Source of the DNA: JAEUMY01 sp033764435
Lineage (GTDB): Bacteria; Pseudomonadota; Gammaproteobacteria; Burkholderiales; Usitatibacteraceae
Reading direction: 5' to 3'
DNA length: 64,000 nt
Assembly: GCA_033764435.1 (NCBI GenBank)
Contig: JANRIX010000051.1
Coordinates: 36,865 to 100,864, forward strand
Made by a program: the position numbers and the translations under genes. Shown piece after piece: positions 35,233 to 42,396 of this stretch (its first letter is position 1; the number at the start of each line of letters is the position of its first letter). The notes beneath the pieces were generated by a model. It was given only the letters and a program-made list of their open reading frames with translations, made no database searches and was not told the DNA's origin.

Positions 35233-36996
35233 ATGCATACGTCACGTCCCAGCCAGTATCTGAAATGTGCAGTCATCCTCTGTCTGCTCGGGGCTGCCTT
35301 CCCTTCCGCCGCCCAGACGCCGCCCATCACGGAGGATCAGCTGCGCAAGCGCGCCGAGGAGATCCTGCGCCAGCCGAGAACGACGCGCGCGGTGCCGATG
35401 CGCCCCAACACGGGACTTGAACAGGCGCTGCACCAGTATCTGCTGGCCGAAATCGCTGGCCAACGCGGTGAGGCGCCGGCGGCCATCGACAGCCTGATCG
35501 CCCTTGCGCGGCGGAGCAATGATCCCCGGATCGCACGTCGCGCCGTGGAACTGGCCTTCCAGACCCGCCAGCAGGCGCGCGCCCTTGAAGCGGCGTCCCT
35601 GTGGATGGCGCTGGAGCCAGAGTCATCGCTGGCCCGCCAGGCGATGGCCGTTCTAGTCGTGAACCAAGGTTCGCTTGACACTGCCAAGGCCAGCTTGAAG
35701 CCGCTGTTGCAGGACGCTGCGCGTGCGCCCGCACTCTATCTTCAGCTGAACGGATTGCTGGCGCGCTTCAAGGACCGCTCGGCTGTGACCGAGGCCATCA
35801 AGGAGCTGGCGGCACTGCAACCTGATCTTCCCCAGGCCCAGTACAGTCTGGCCGTGGCCCTCGCCTCGTCCGGCGAGAGCATCGGCGCGCTCATGGCGGC
35901 GCGCAGGGCGCTGGACAAGGATCCGGGCTTCGAATCGGCGGCGGTGCTGGTCGGCCAACTGCTGAGGGAAACCAGCACAGACGCGGCGAAGGATCACTTC
36001 CAGAAGCATCTTTCAGCCTACCCGGATGCGGTGGAAGCCCGGCTCGCCTACGCGCGGCTGCTGATGGGTGAGCGTGCGCTGGACCAGGCCGCCGCCGAGT
36101 ATCGCAAGCTGGAGACCTTGCGTCCGGGGGATCCGGAAATGCCATTCGCGCTCGGACTGGTCGCCCAGCAATCGCGCGATTTCGCCGCAGCTGAAGCGGC
36201 GTTCCGGCGCACGCTCGACCTCAATGTCCGCGACCGCAATCCTGTGTGGATGCAGCTCGGGCAGGTGGAGGAGGCGCGGAGCAACTGGGATGCCGCGCTG
36301 GGCTGGTTCGGCAAGATCGATGGGGACGACTATCTGGTGCCTTCGCGCCTGCGCATGGCCGGCATCATTGCGCGCCAGCAGAACATTTCGGCGGCGCGCG
36401 AGTTCCTGCGTGAGGCCGGTGGCGCGAGCAGGGATCGCGAGATTCAGTTTCTCCTTGCCGAGTCGCAGCTCCTGCGCGATGCACGCGACTTCAAGGAAGC
36501 GGTTGCTGTGCTCAGTGGCGGGCTCGAGCGGCATCCGGATCAGATTGACCTCCTTTACGACCGCGCCATGGTGCTGGAGAAGCTGGACGATGTGGCCGGA
36601 CTGGAGCGCGACCTGCGCAAGGTGATCAGTCTCAAGCCTGACCATGCCCATGCTTACAACGCGCTCGGTTACACGTTTGCGGACCGCAATGTGCGTCTGG
36701 ATGAGGCGCTGAAGTTGATCGAGCAGGCCATCGCACTCGCGCCCCGCGACGGATTCATCCTGGACAGCCTGGGCTGGGTGCATTTCCGCCTCGGCAATCT
36801 GGACAAGGCGGTGACCGTGCTGCGTCAGGCATTCACCCTGCGCAATGATCCCGAGATCGCGGCGCATCTGGGCGAAGTCTTGTGGGCAGCCGGACAGCGC
36901 GATGAGGCGACACGACTTCTCGAAGCCAGCCAGCGCCAGCATCCGGGCAACGAAGCGTTGAATGCGGCAACGAAGCGTCTGCGGGGCCAGCCCTGA
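35233..36996 (+). CDS. Exported tetratricopeptide-repeat protein
   Basis: 587 residues. A signal peptide (CAVILCLLGAAFPSAAQ) directs it to the periplasm. The rest is built of TPR-like helical repeats; the clearest are near the end (AYNALGYTFADRNVRLDEAL, then LDSLGWVHFRLGNLDKAV). It is followed five bases later by lolB, an order common in betaproteobacteria. A role in outer-membrane biogenesis is possible from context, but the sequence gives no direct function. Confidence 0.82.
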   Translation: MHTSRPSQYLKCAVILCLLGAAFPSAAQTPPITEDQLRKRAEEILRQPRTTRAVPMRPNTGLEQALHQYLLAEIAGQRGEAPAAIDSLIALARRSNDPRIARRAVELAFQTRQQARALEAASLWMALEPESSLARQAMAVLVVNQGSLDTAKASLKPLLQDAARAPALYLQLNGLLARFKDRSAVTEAIKELAALQPDLPQAQYSLAVALASSGESIGALMAARRALDKDPGFESAAVLVGQLLRETSTDAAKDHFQKHLSAYPDAVEARLAYARLLMGERALDQAAAEYRKLETLRPGDPEMPFALGLVAQQSRDFAAAEAAFRRTLDLNVRDRNPVWMQLGQVEEARSNWDAALGWFGKIDGDDYLVPSRLRMAGIIARQQNISAAREFLREAGGASRDREIQFLLAESQLLRDARDFKEAVAVLSGGLERHPDQIDLLYDRAMVLEKLDDVAGLERDLRKVISLKPDHAHAYNALGYTFADRNVRLDEALKLIEQAIALAPRDGFILDSLGWVHFRLGNLDKAVTVLRQAFTLRNDPEIAAHLGEVLWAAGQRDEATRLLEASQRQHPGNEALNAATKRLRGQP

Positions 36997-37001
36997 TTGC
37001 A

Positions 37002-37643
37002 GTGCGGCATGCCGCCACGCTGTGCTTGCGCTCCCCGGTGAGCGCATGCGGGTGGCTCGGCGGGCGTCGATGGCTGAGATGTCTGGGACTGCTTCTGTGC
37101 GCGGCGGCCCTGACAGCCTGCGCTGGATTGCAGCCTGCCGACACCGCGCCAATCGCGACCCGGCTTGCGGTCGGATCGGGCCACGAGTTCTTCTCCTTGT
37201 CCGGACGCCTCAGTGTGCGCGACGGCCAGCGGGTCGAGATCGCGGGGCTTCGCTGGGAGCGGACGCCCGCCGTTGAGTCTGTGACGCTCACTTCGCCGCT
37301 GGGTTCGACCGTCGCACGAATGTGGAAGGAAGCGGGTGGCGTGGCCCGGTTTAGATCGTCTGATCGGGAGACTACCGCCGTCGATCTGGAAAGCCTGATC
37401 GTTGAGACGCTTGGCACGCCGGTACCGCTGGCAGCACTTGGCTGGTGGATCCAGGGACTTGAAGCCCAGCCGCGCGAAGGCGTTCGCGGCCAAACCCGCT
37501 CTGCGTTTCAGCATGAAGGCTGGGACATTCGCATCGAAGAATTTCCCCTGACGGCCGCAATGCCGGTGGCAAAGCGCATCGTTGCCCGGCGGGCGGAGGT
37601 CACGCTGCGTCTGGTCATTGATGAATGGGAGCCGCGCAATTGA
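37002..37643 (+). CDS. lolB: Outer-membrane lipoprotein insertase LolB
   Basis: Accepts lipoproteins from LolA and inserts them into the outer membrane; itself a lipoprotein. 213 residues from the GTG at 37002. The signal peptide ends with the lipobox LTAC in CAAALTACAGL, but it has a long basic n-region, so a downstream start is possible. The mature part (GRLSVRDGQRVEIAGLRWE, GWWIQG) fits LolB. Overlaps ispE. Confidence 0.88.
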   Translation: MRHAATLCLRSPVSACGWLGGRRWLRCLGLLLCAAALTACAGLQPADTAPIATRLAVGSGHEFFSLSGRLSVRDGQRVEIAGLRWERTPAVESVTLTSPLGSTVARMWKEAGGVARFRSSDRETTAVDLESLIVETLGTPVPLAALGWWIQGLEAQPREGVRGQTRSAFQHEGWDIRIEEFPLTAAMPVAKRIVARRAEVTLRLVIDEWEPRN

Positions 37644-38578
37644 GTGCTCAAGGCATCACGGTGCCCGCGCCGGCCAAACTCAACCTTTTTCTGCACGTCA
37701 CGGGACGTCGAGCTGACGGCTACCATCTGCTGCAGACGTTGTTCGTTTTCATTGATCTGGCGGATCAGCTCACGATTTCCGTGCGGGCAGATGGGCAGTT
37801 CAGCCGGATCGCGCAGGGTTATGCCGATGAAGTCGCCGAAGCGGATGATCTCGTCATGCGCGCCGCGCGAATGCTGCAGCAGGAGGCGGGCACGACCCTT
37901 GGTGCGAATATTCGCATCGAGAAACGTCTGCCGATGGGTGGCGGACTGGGGGGCGGCAGTTCGGATGCCGCCAGTACGCTTCTCGCGCTGAACCGGTTGT
38001 GGGGTCTCCACTGGCCGCGTGATCGGTTGGCGACGCTGGGCCTTCAGCTCGGTGCGGATGTTCCGGTCTTTGTGCATGGCCATTCGGCGTGGGCGGAAGG
38101 GGTGGGCGAGATGCTGCAACCTGTTGATGTGGAAGCATTTTTTGCGCTACTCGTCATGCCTCCTTGGGGGGTGCCCACGCCAATGATCTTCAGAGACCCG
38201 GAATTGACAAGAAACTCGCCAGCCCTCAAAATGGCGAGCTTTCCCGCAAGGGGTTTGCGCGGACGTGCGGCGGCGCAAAAGCAGTTCCTTGCGGCGCAGC
38301 GGAATGACCTGCAGCCGGTGGCTTGCAGGCTGGTCCCGGAAGTCACCGAGCATCTCGCCGCGCTGGATCAGGTGAGCCGAGAGTCCTGGTTTGGCCAAGG
38401 CGGGGGAGTTTCCGGCGCGAGAATGAGTGGTTCCGGTGCGTGTGTCTTTGCGCTCTTCGATACCGAGGAGCAGGCCAGGACGGCGCAGCAGGCACTGCCG
38501 TCGGGAATGAAAAGTTTTGTGGCACGCGGGCTGAATCAACATCCCTTGCATGGGGAGGAGTGGGCCGCCCGGGTGTGA
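37625..38578 (+). CDS. ispE: 4-diphosphocytidyl-2-C-methyl-D-erythritol kinase
   Basis: GHMP kinase of the non-mevalonate isoprenoid pathway. The substrate motif PAPAKLNLFLHVTGRRADGYH and the ATP loop PMGGGLGGGSSDAA are clear. 317 residues from the ATG at 37625 (19-base overlap with lolB); a TTG at 37640 is an alternative. A palindrome copy encodes the conserved Ala-Asn-Ile-Arg just before the ATP loop. Confidence 0.95.
   Translation: MGAAQLSAQGITVPAPAKLNLFLHVTGRRADGYHLLQTLFVFIDLADQLTISVRADGQFSRIAQGYADEVAEADDLVMRAARMLQQEAGTTLGANIRIEKRLPMGGGLGGGSSDAASTLLALNRLWGLHWPRDRLATLGLQLGADVPVFVHGHSAWAEGVGEMLQPVDVEAFFALLVMPPWGVPTPMIFRDPELTRNSPALKMASFPARGLRGRAAAQKQFLAAQRNDLQPVACRLVPEVTEHLAALDQVSRESWFGQGGGVSGARMSGSGACVFALFDTEEQARTAQQALPSGMKSFVARGLNQHPLHGEEWAARV
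37904..37915. repeat. Iterated palindrome GCGAATATTCGC (in ispE)
   Basis: Exact 14-base form; reads Ala-Asn-Ile-Arg at a position where many IspE proteins already have similar residues. Confidence 0.95.
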
Positions 38579-38595
38579 AGGTGCAGCAAGGTTTT

Positions 38596-38672
38596 AGGGG
38601 AGTCGCCAAGTTGGTTAAGGCATCGGATTTTGATTCCGACATACGAGGGTTCGAATCCTTCCTCCCCTGCCA
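38596..38672 (+). tRNA. tRNA-Gln (anticodon TTG)
   Basis: Complete cloverleaf. Acceptor AGGGGAG pairs with CTCCCCT; D-arm GCC...GGC; anticodon stem TCGGA/TCCGA with loop TTTTGAT, anticodon TTG; T-arm GAGGG-TTCGAAT-CCTTC. CCA is encoded (38670-38672). It begins 17 bases after ispE, so it is probably on the same transcript. Confidence 0.97.
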
Positions 38673-38722
38673 GTTGTGAAATGAGCAGCAGCCGGGCCGT
38701 GCGGTCCGGGCAGCAGGACGCG

Positions 38723-38756
38723 AAGCCGCAGCATCGAGAGATCTGCGGCTTTGTTT
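38723..38756 (+). terminator. Intrinsic terminator after tRNA-Gln
   Basis: AAGCCGCAG (38723-38731), 11-base loop, CTGCGGCTT (38743-38751) then TGTTTT. It separates the ispE-tRNA unit from prs. Confidence 0.75.
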
Positions 38757-38820
38757 TGAAGCGTAATCGCGGTCCCGGGATGGATATTTCCCTCCCGCCA
38801 GCCGATTCGGGATGACAGCA

Positions 38821-39771
38821 ATGGCCTTCGACAACTTGATGGTGTTCACCGGCACCGCCAACCCGAAGCTGGCACAAGCCGTGGCCAAGAATCTCGGCAC
38901 GCAGCTTGGTCGGGCGACGGTGTCCAAGTTCAGCGATGGCGAAGTCATGGTTGAGCTTCTGGAAAACGTCCGCGGCAAGGACTGCTTCATCGTCCAGTCA
39001 ACCTGCGCACCGACCAATGATCATCTGATGGAACTGATGATCATGATTGACGCGCTGAAGCGTTCATCCGCTGCGCGCATCACCGCTGTCATTCCGTATT
39101 TCGGCTATGCCCGCCAGGATCGCCGCCCGCGCAGTGCGCGCGTCGCGATTTCTGCCAAGGTCGTGGCCAACATGTTGCAAGTGGCCGGCGTGAACCGGGT
39201 CCTGACGATGGATCTGCATGCCGACCAGATCCAGGGGTTCTTCGACATTCCCGTGGACAACATCTACGCGGCGCCCATCCTGTTGGCCGACGTTTGGAAG
39301 CACAATTATTCCAACCTCATCGTGGTGTCGCCCGATGTGGGCGGGGTGGTGAGGGCGAGGGCGCTGGCCAAGCGGCTGGACGCGGATCTCGCGATCATCG
39401 ACAAGCGCCGCCCGCGGGCGAACGTGTCGACGGTGATGAACATCATCGGCGAGGTGGACGGCAGGACGTGCGTGATCATGGATGACATGGTCGACACGGC
39501 AGGCACGCTGTGCGAGGCGGCCAAGGCGCTGAAGGAACATGGTGCGCTCAAGGTGATCGCCTATTGCACGCACCCCGTGCTGTCGGGGCCGGCCATGGAG
39601 CGCATTCCCGGCTCGGCCCTGGATGAGCTGGTGGTGACGGACACCATTCCGCTCAACGATGCGGCGAAGCAAAGCAAGAAAATCCGGCAGATCGGCATTG
39701 CCGAACTGCTGGGTGAGACGATCAGAAGGATCAGTGAAGGCGGGTCAGTCAGCTCGCTCTTCACGGAGTAG
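38821..39771 (+). CDS. prs: Ribose-phosphate pyrophosphokinase
   Basis: Makes PRPP from ribose 5-phosphate and ATP. The ATG at 38821 gives MAFDNLMVFTGTANPKLA and 316 residues, typical for betaproteobacteria; an ATG three codons upstream is in frame. The PRPP loop VIMDDMVDTAGTL and the flexible loop YARQDRRPR are present. Followed by rplY and pth, the standard order. Confidence 0.96.
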   Translation: MAFDNLMVFTGTANPKLAQAVAKNLGTQLGRATVSKFSDGEVMVELLENVRGKDCFIVQSTCAPTNDHLMELMIMIDALKRSSAARITAVIPYFGYARQDRRPRSARVAISAKVVANMLQVAGVNRVLTMDLHADQIQGFFDIPVDNIYAAPILLADVWKHNYSNLIVVSPDVGGVVRARALAKRLDADLAIIDKRRPRANVSTVMNIIGEVDGRTCVIMDDMVDTAGTLCEAAKALKEHGALKVIAYCTHPVLSGPAMERIPGSALDELVVTDTIPLNDAAKQSKKIRQIGIAELLGETIRRISEGGSVSSLFTE

Positions 39772-39772
39772 C

Positions 39773-39826
39773 GCGGAACGGAAGTTCCGCATTTTGCAAC
39801 AGGGCGATTTGGTCGCGAATCGCCCT
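39773..39826 (+). promoter_or_regulatory. Two hairpins in the prs-rplY leader
   Basis: GCGGAAC/GTTCCGC (39773-39779, 39784-39790) followed by ATTTTG looks like a weak terminator after prs. AGGGCGATT/AATCGCCCT (39801-39809, 39818-39826) ends 16 bases before the rplY ATG. The pair could attenuate or autoregulate L25 production. Confidence 0.5.
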
Positions 39827-39842
39827 CAATTGGAGTCAAATC

Positions 39843-40529
39843 ATGAAAATCGCAATCAAAGCCGACAAGCGCGGCGTGCAGGGAACGGGTGCGAGCCGCC
39901 GCCTGCGTCGTGCTGACAAGGTGCCCGGCATCGTCTATGGCGGTGGGCAGGACGCCACCAACATCGAGCTGGACCACAACGACATCTTCCACAAGCTCCG
40001 TCTGGAAGCGTTCCACGCCTCCATCCTGGACATGGAAATCGAAGGCAAGACCCAGCAGGTCCTGCTGCGCGACTTCCAGATGCACCCGTTCAAGCAGAAC
40101 GTGCTGCATGTGGACTTCCAGCGCGTCGCTGCCGACAAGAAGATCCACATGAAGGTGCCGCTGCACTTCATCAACGCCGACATCGCCCCGGGCGTGAAGA
40201 CCTCCGGCGGTCTCGTGTCGCACGTGCTGAACGAGCTCGACATCACCTGCCTGCCGAAGGACCTGCCCGAGTTTGTCGAGGTGGATCTCAAGGATCTGGC
40301 AGCTGGCCACTCCATCCACGTGGGCGACCTGAAGCTGCCCGCTGGCGTGACCGCAGTGACCCATCGCGGCGAAAACCCGACGGTTGCCACCATCGTCATC
40401 CCGCGCGCAGTGGCCGCTGAAGAAGAGGCCAAGCCCGCTGTGTCGGCTGCCGATGTGCCGGCCGCCAACCAGAAGGCCAAGGAAGAACCCGCCAAGAAGG
40501 ACGAGAAAGCCGGCAAGGACAAGAAGTAA
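39843..40529 (+). CDS. rplY: 50S ribosomal protein L25 (general stress protein Ctc type)
   Basis: Binds 5S rRNA. 228 residues: the N-terminal L25 domain (about 1-95) plus the long TL5/Ctc C-terminal domain, then a low-complexity Lys/Ala/Glu-rich tail (about 200-228). The longer CTC form is normal in betaproteobacteria. A GGAG lies upstream of the ATG. Confidence 0.94.
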   Translation: MKIAIKADKRGVQGTGASRRLRRADKVPGIVYGGGQDATNIELDHNDIFHKLRLEAFHASILDMEIEGKTQQVLLRDFQMHPFKQNVLHVDFQRVAADKKIHMKVPLHFINADIAPGVKTSGGLVSHVLNELDITCLPKDLPEFVEVDLKDLAAGHSIHVGDLKLPAGVTAVTHRGENPTVATIVIPRAVAAEEEAKPAVSAADVPAANQKAKEEPAKKDEKAGKDKK

Positions 40530-40568
40530 TCAGTCCCAGCCGTTCTTGACGGAATGCGCAACAGCAGG

Positions 40569-40600
40569 ATGCCCGTCTTCACGACGGGCATTTTTGTTTT
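40569..40600 (+). terminator. Intrinsic terminator after rplY
   Basis: ATGCCCGTC (40569-40577), loop TTCAC, GACGGGCAT (40583-40591), then a T-run (TTTTGTTTT). Strong rho-independent signal. Confidence 0.92.
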
Positions 40601-40641
40601 GAACCCTGCCTTGTTTTTTACCTCAACCAGCTCGATCAATC

Positions 40642-41298
40642 GTGAGCGGCATCAGACTCATCGTCGGCCTGGGTAATCCCGGGCGCGAATATTCGCAGAC
40701 GCGGCACAACGCCGGCTTCCGCTGGGTAGACGCGCTCGCCGATTCTCTGGGTGCCAGTTGGGCGAAGGAATCCAAGTTCTCCGGCCACGTCGCGCGGGCC
40801 AAGGCGGGCGGCGGGGATGTGTTCCTGCTCAAGGCCGACACGTTCTACAACCTGACCGGCAAGGCCGTGCAGGCGCTGGCCCAGTTCTATCGCATCCCGG
40901 TCGAACAGATTCTCGCCGTGCATGATGAGCTCGACCTGCCCGCGGGCGGCGTCAAATTGAAGCAGGGCGGGGGCACGGCCGGCAACAACGGCCTGAAGAG
41001 CATGCAGGCGCAGTTGGCCAATGCCAATTTCTGGCGCTTGCGCATCGGCATCGGTCATCCGCGTGAGTTTGCCGCCAAGTTCGGGGCGGAATCGCCGGAG
41101 GTGGTCGACTATGTGCTGCATGCGCCGGCAAAGGACGAAGCAGTGCTGATCGACGAAGTATTCAAAAAAACAATTGATCTGGTGCCGCTCCTTGCCTCAG
41201 GTGAGATGGAGCGCGCCATGATGCAATTGCACTCGAAGCAGGCCAAGCAGACCAAACCTGCGGCCACGGAAGAACAGAAAGCGAAGGAATCAAAATGA
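40642..41298 (+). CDS. pth: Peptidyl-tRNA hydrolase
   Basis: Recycles peptidyl-tRNA released from ribosomes. 218 residues. The catalytic His is in RHNAGF after GLGNPGREYSQT; Asp in AVHDELDLPAGG and Asn in GGTAGNNGLKS complete the site. GTG start. The C-terminal Lys-rich tail is unusually long. Overlaps ychF by 4 bases. Confidence 0.96.
   Translation: MSGIRLIVGLGNPGREYSQTRHNAGFRWVDALADSLGASWAKESKFSGHVARAKAGGGDVFLLKADTFYNLTGKAVQALAQFYRIPVEQILAVHDELDLPAGGVKLKQGGGTAGNNGLKSMQAQLANANFWRLRIGIGHPREFAAKFGAESPEVVDYVLHAPAKDEAVLIDEVFKKTIDLVPLLASGEMERAMMQLHSKQAKQTKPAATEEQKAKESK
40685..40696. repeat. Iterated palindrome GCGAATATTCGC (in pth)
   Basis: Exact copy reading Glu-Tyr-Ser in the conserved NPG-x-EY block next to the active-site histidine, so it replaces no extra sequence. 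Confidence 0.95.
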
Positions 41299-42380
41299 AA
41301 TGCGGCATCGTCGGTTTGCCCAACGTGGGCAAGTCCACCCTGTTCAACGCGCTGACCAAGGCGGGCATCGCGGCGGAAAACTACCCCTTCTGCACCATCG
41401 AGCCCAATGTCGGCGTGGTCGAGGTCCCTGATCCGCGGCTCAAGGCACTGGCCGACATCGCCAAGCCGGAGAAAGTGCTGCCCGCCATCGTCGAGTTCGT
41501 CGATATCGCTGGGCTCGTTGCCGGTGCATCGAAGGGCGAGGGTCTCGGCAACCAGTTCCTTGCGAATATTCGCGAGACCGATGCCATCGCGCATGTCGTG
41601 CGCTGTTTCGATGATCCCAACGTGATTCACGTCGCAGGCAAGGTCGACCCGCTGTCCGACATCGCGGTCATCGACACCGAGCTGGCACTGGCGGACATGG
41701 CGAGTGCCGAGAAGGCATTGCATCGTCACCAGAAAGTCGCCCGCGCCGGCGACAAGGAAGCCATCAAGCTGGTGGCGATTCTGGAACCGCTGCTGGCCCA
41801 CCTCAACGAAGGCAAGCCGGTGCGCAGCATGGGACTCGATGCCGACCAGATGGCGCTCATCAAGCCGCTTTGCTTCATCACTGCCAAGCCCATCCTGTAT
41901 GTCGCCAACGTCATCGAAGGCGGCTTCGAGAACAATCCGCTTCTGGACAAGGTGAAGGCGCACGCCGCTGGAGAGAAAGCGCCCGTGGTCGCGATCTGCG
42001 CCAAGATCGAGGCGGAGATCGCCGAGCTGGACGGGGAGGACAAGCTCGCGTTCCTGCAGGACCTCGGGTTGGAAGAGCCGGGCCTTGATCGTCTCATCCG
42101 TGCCGCCTATGCATTGTTGGGGCTGGAGACCTACTTCACCGCCGGCGAGAAGGAAGTGCGCGCTTGGACCATCCGCAAGGGTTCCACCGCACCGCAGGCT
42201 GCGGGTGTCATTCACACCGACTTCGAGAAGGGCTTCATCCGCGCTGAGACCATTGCCTACGCCGACTATGTCGCGCTCAAGGGTGAGCAGGGCGCCAAGG
42301 AGGCCGGCAAAATGCGGCTGGAAGGCAAGGAGTACATCGTCAAGGATGGCGATGTGATGCACTTCCGCTTCAACGTCTGA
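41295..42380 (+). CDS. ychF: Redox-regulated ATPase YchF
   Basis: Obg-family P-loop ATPase that associates with ribosomes. 361 residues, family length. G1 GLPNVGKS at the N-terminus, G3 DIAGL, a coiled coil, and the C-terminal TGS-like end (EYIVKDGDVMHFRFNV). The pth-ychF pair is conserved. Confidence 0.97.
   Translation: MKCGIVGLPNVGKSTLFNALTKAGIAAENYPFCTIEPNVGVVEVPDPRLKALADIAKPEKVLPAIVEFVDIAGLVAGASKGEGLGNQFLANIRETDAIAHVVRCFDDPNVIHVAGKVDPLSDIAVIDTELALADMASAEKALHRHQKVARAGDKEAIKLVAILEPLLAHLNEGKPVRSMGLDADQMALIKPLCFITAKPILYVANVIEGGFENNPLLDKVKAHAAGEKAPVVAICAKIEAEIAELDGEDKLAFLQDLGLEEPGLDRLIRAAYALLGLETYFTAGEKEVRAWTIRKGSTAPQAAGVIHTDFEKGFIRAETIAYADYVALKGEQGAKEAGKMRLEGKEYIVKDGDVMHFRFNV
41562..41573. 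repeat. Iterated palindrome GCGAATATTCGC (in ychF)
   Basis: Exact copy reading Ala-Asn-Ile-Arg within the highly conserved GNQFL-x-NIRETDAI block of YchF. Confidence 0.95.
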
Positions 42381-42396
42381 CATCTCGGGAGTTGCG

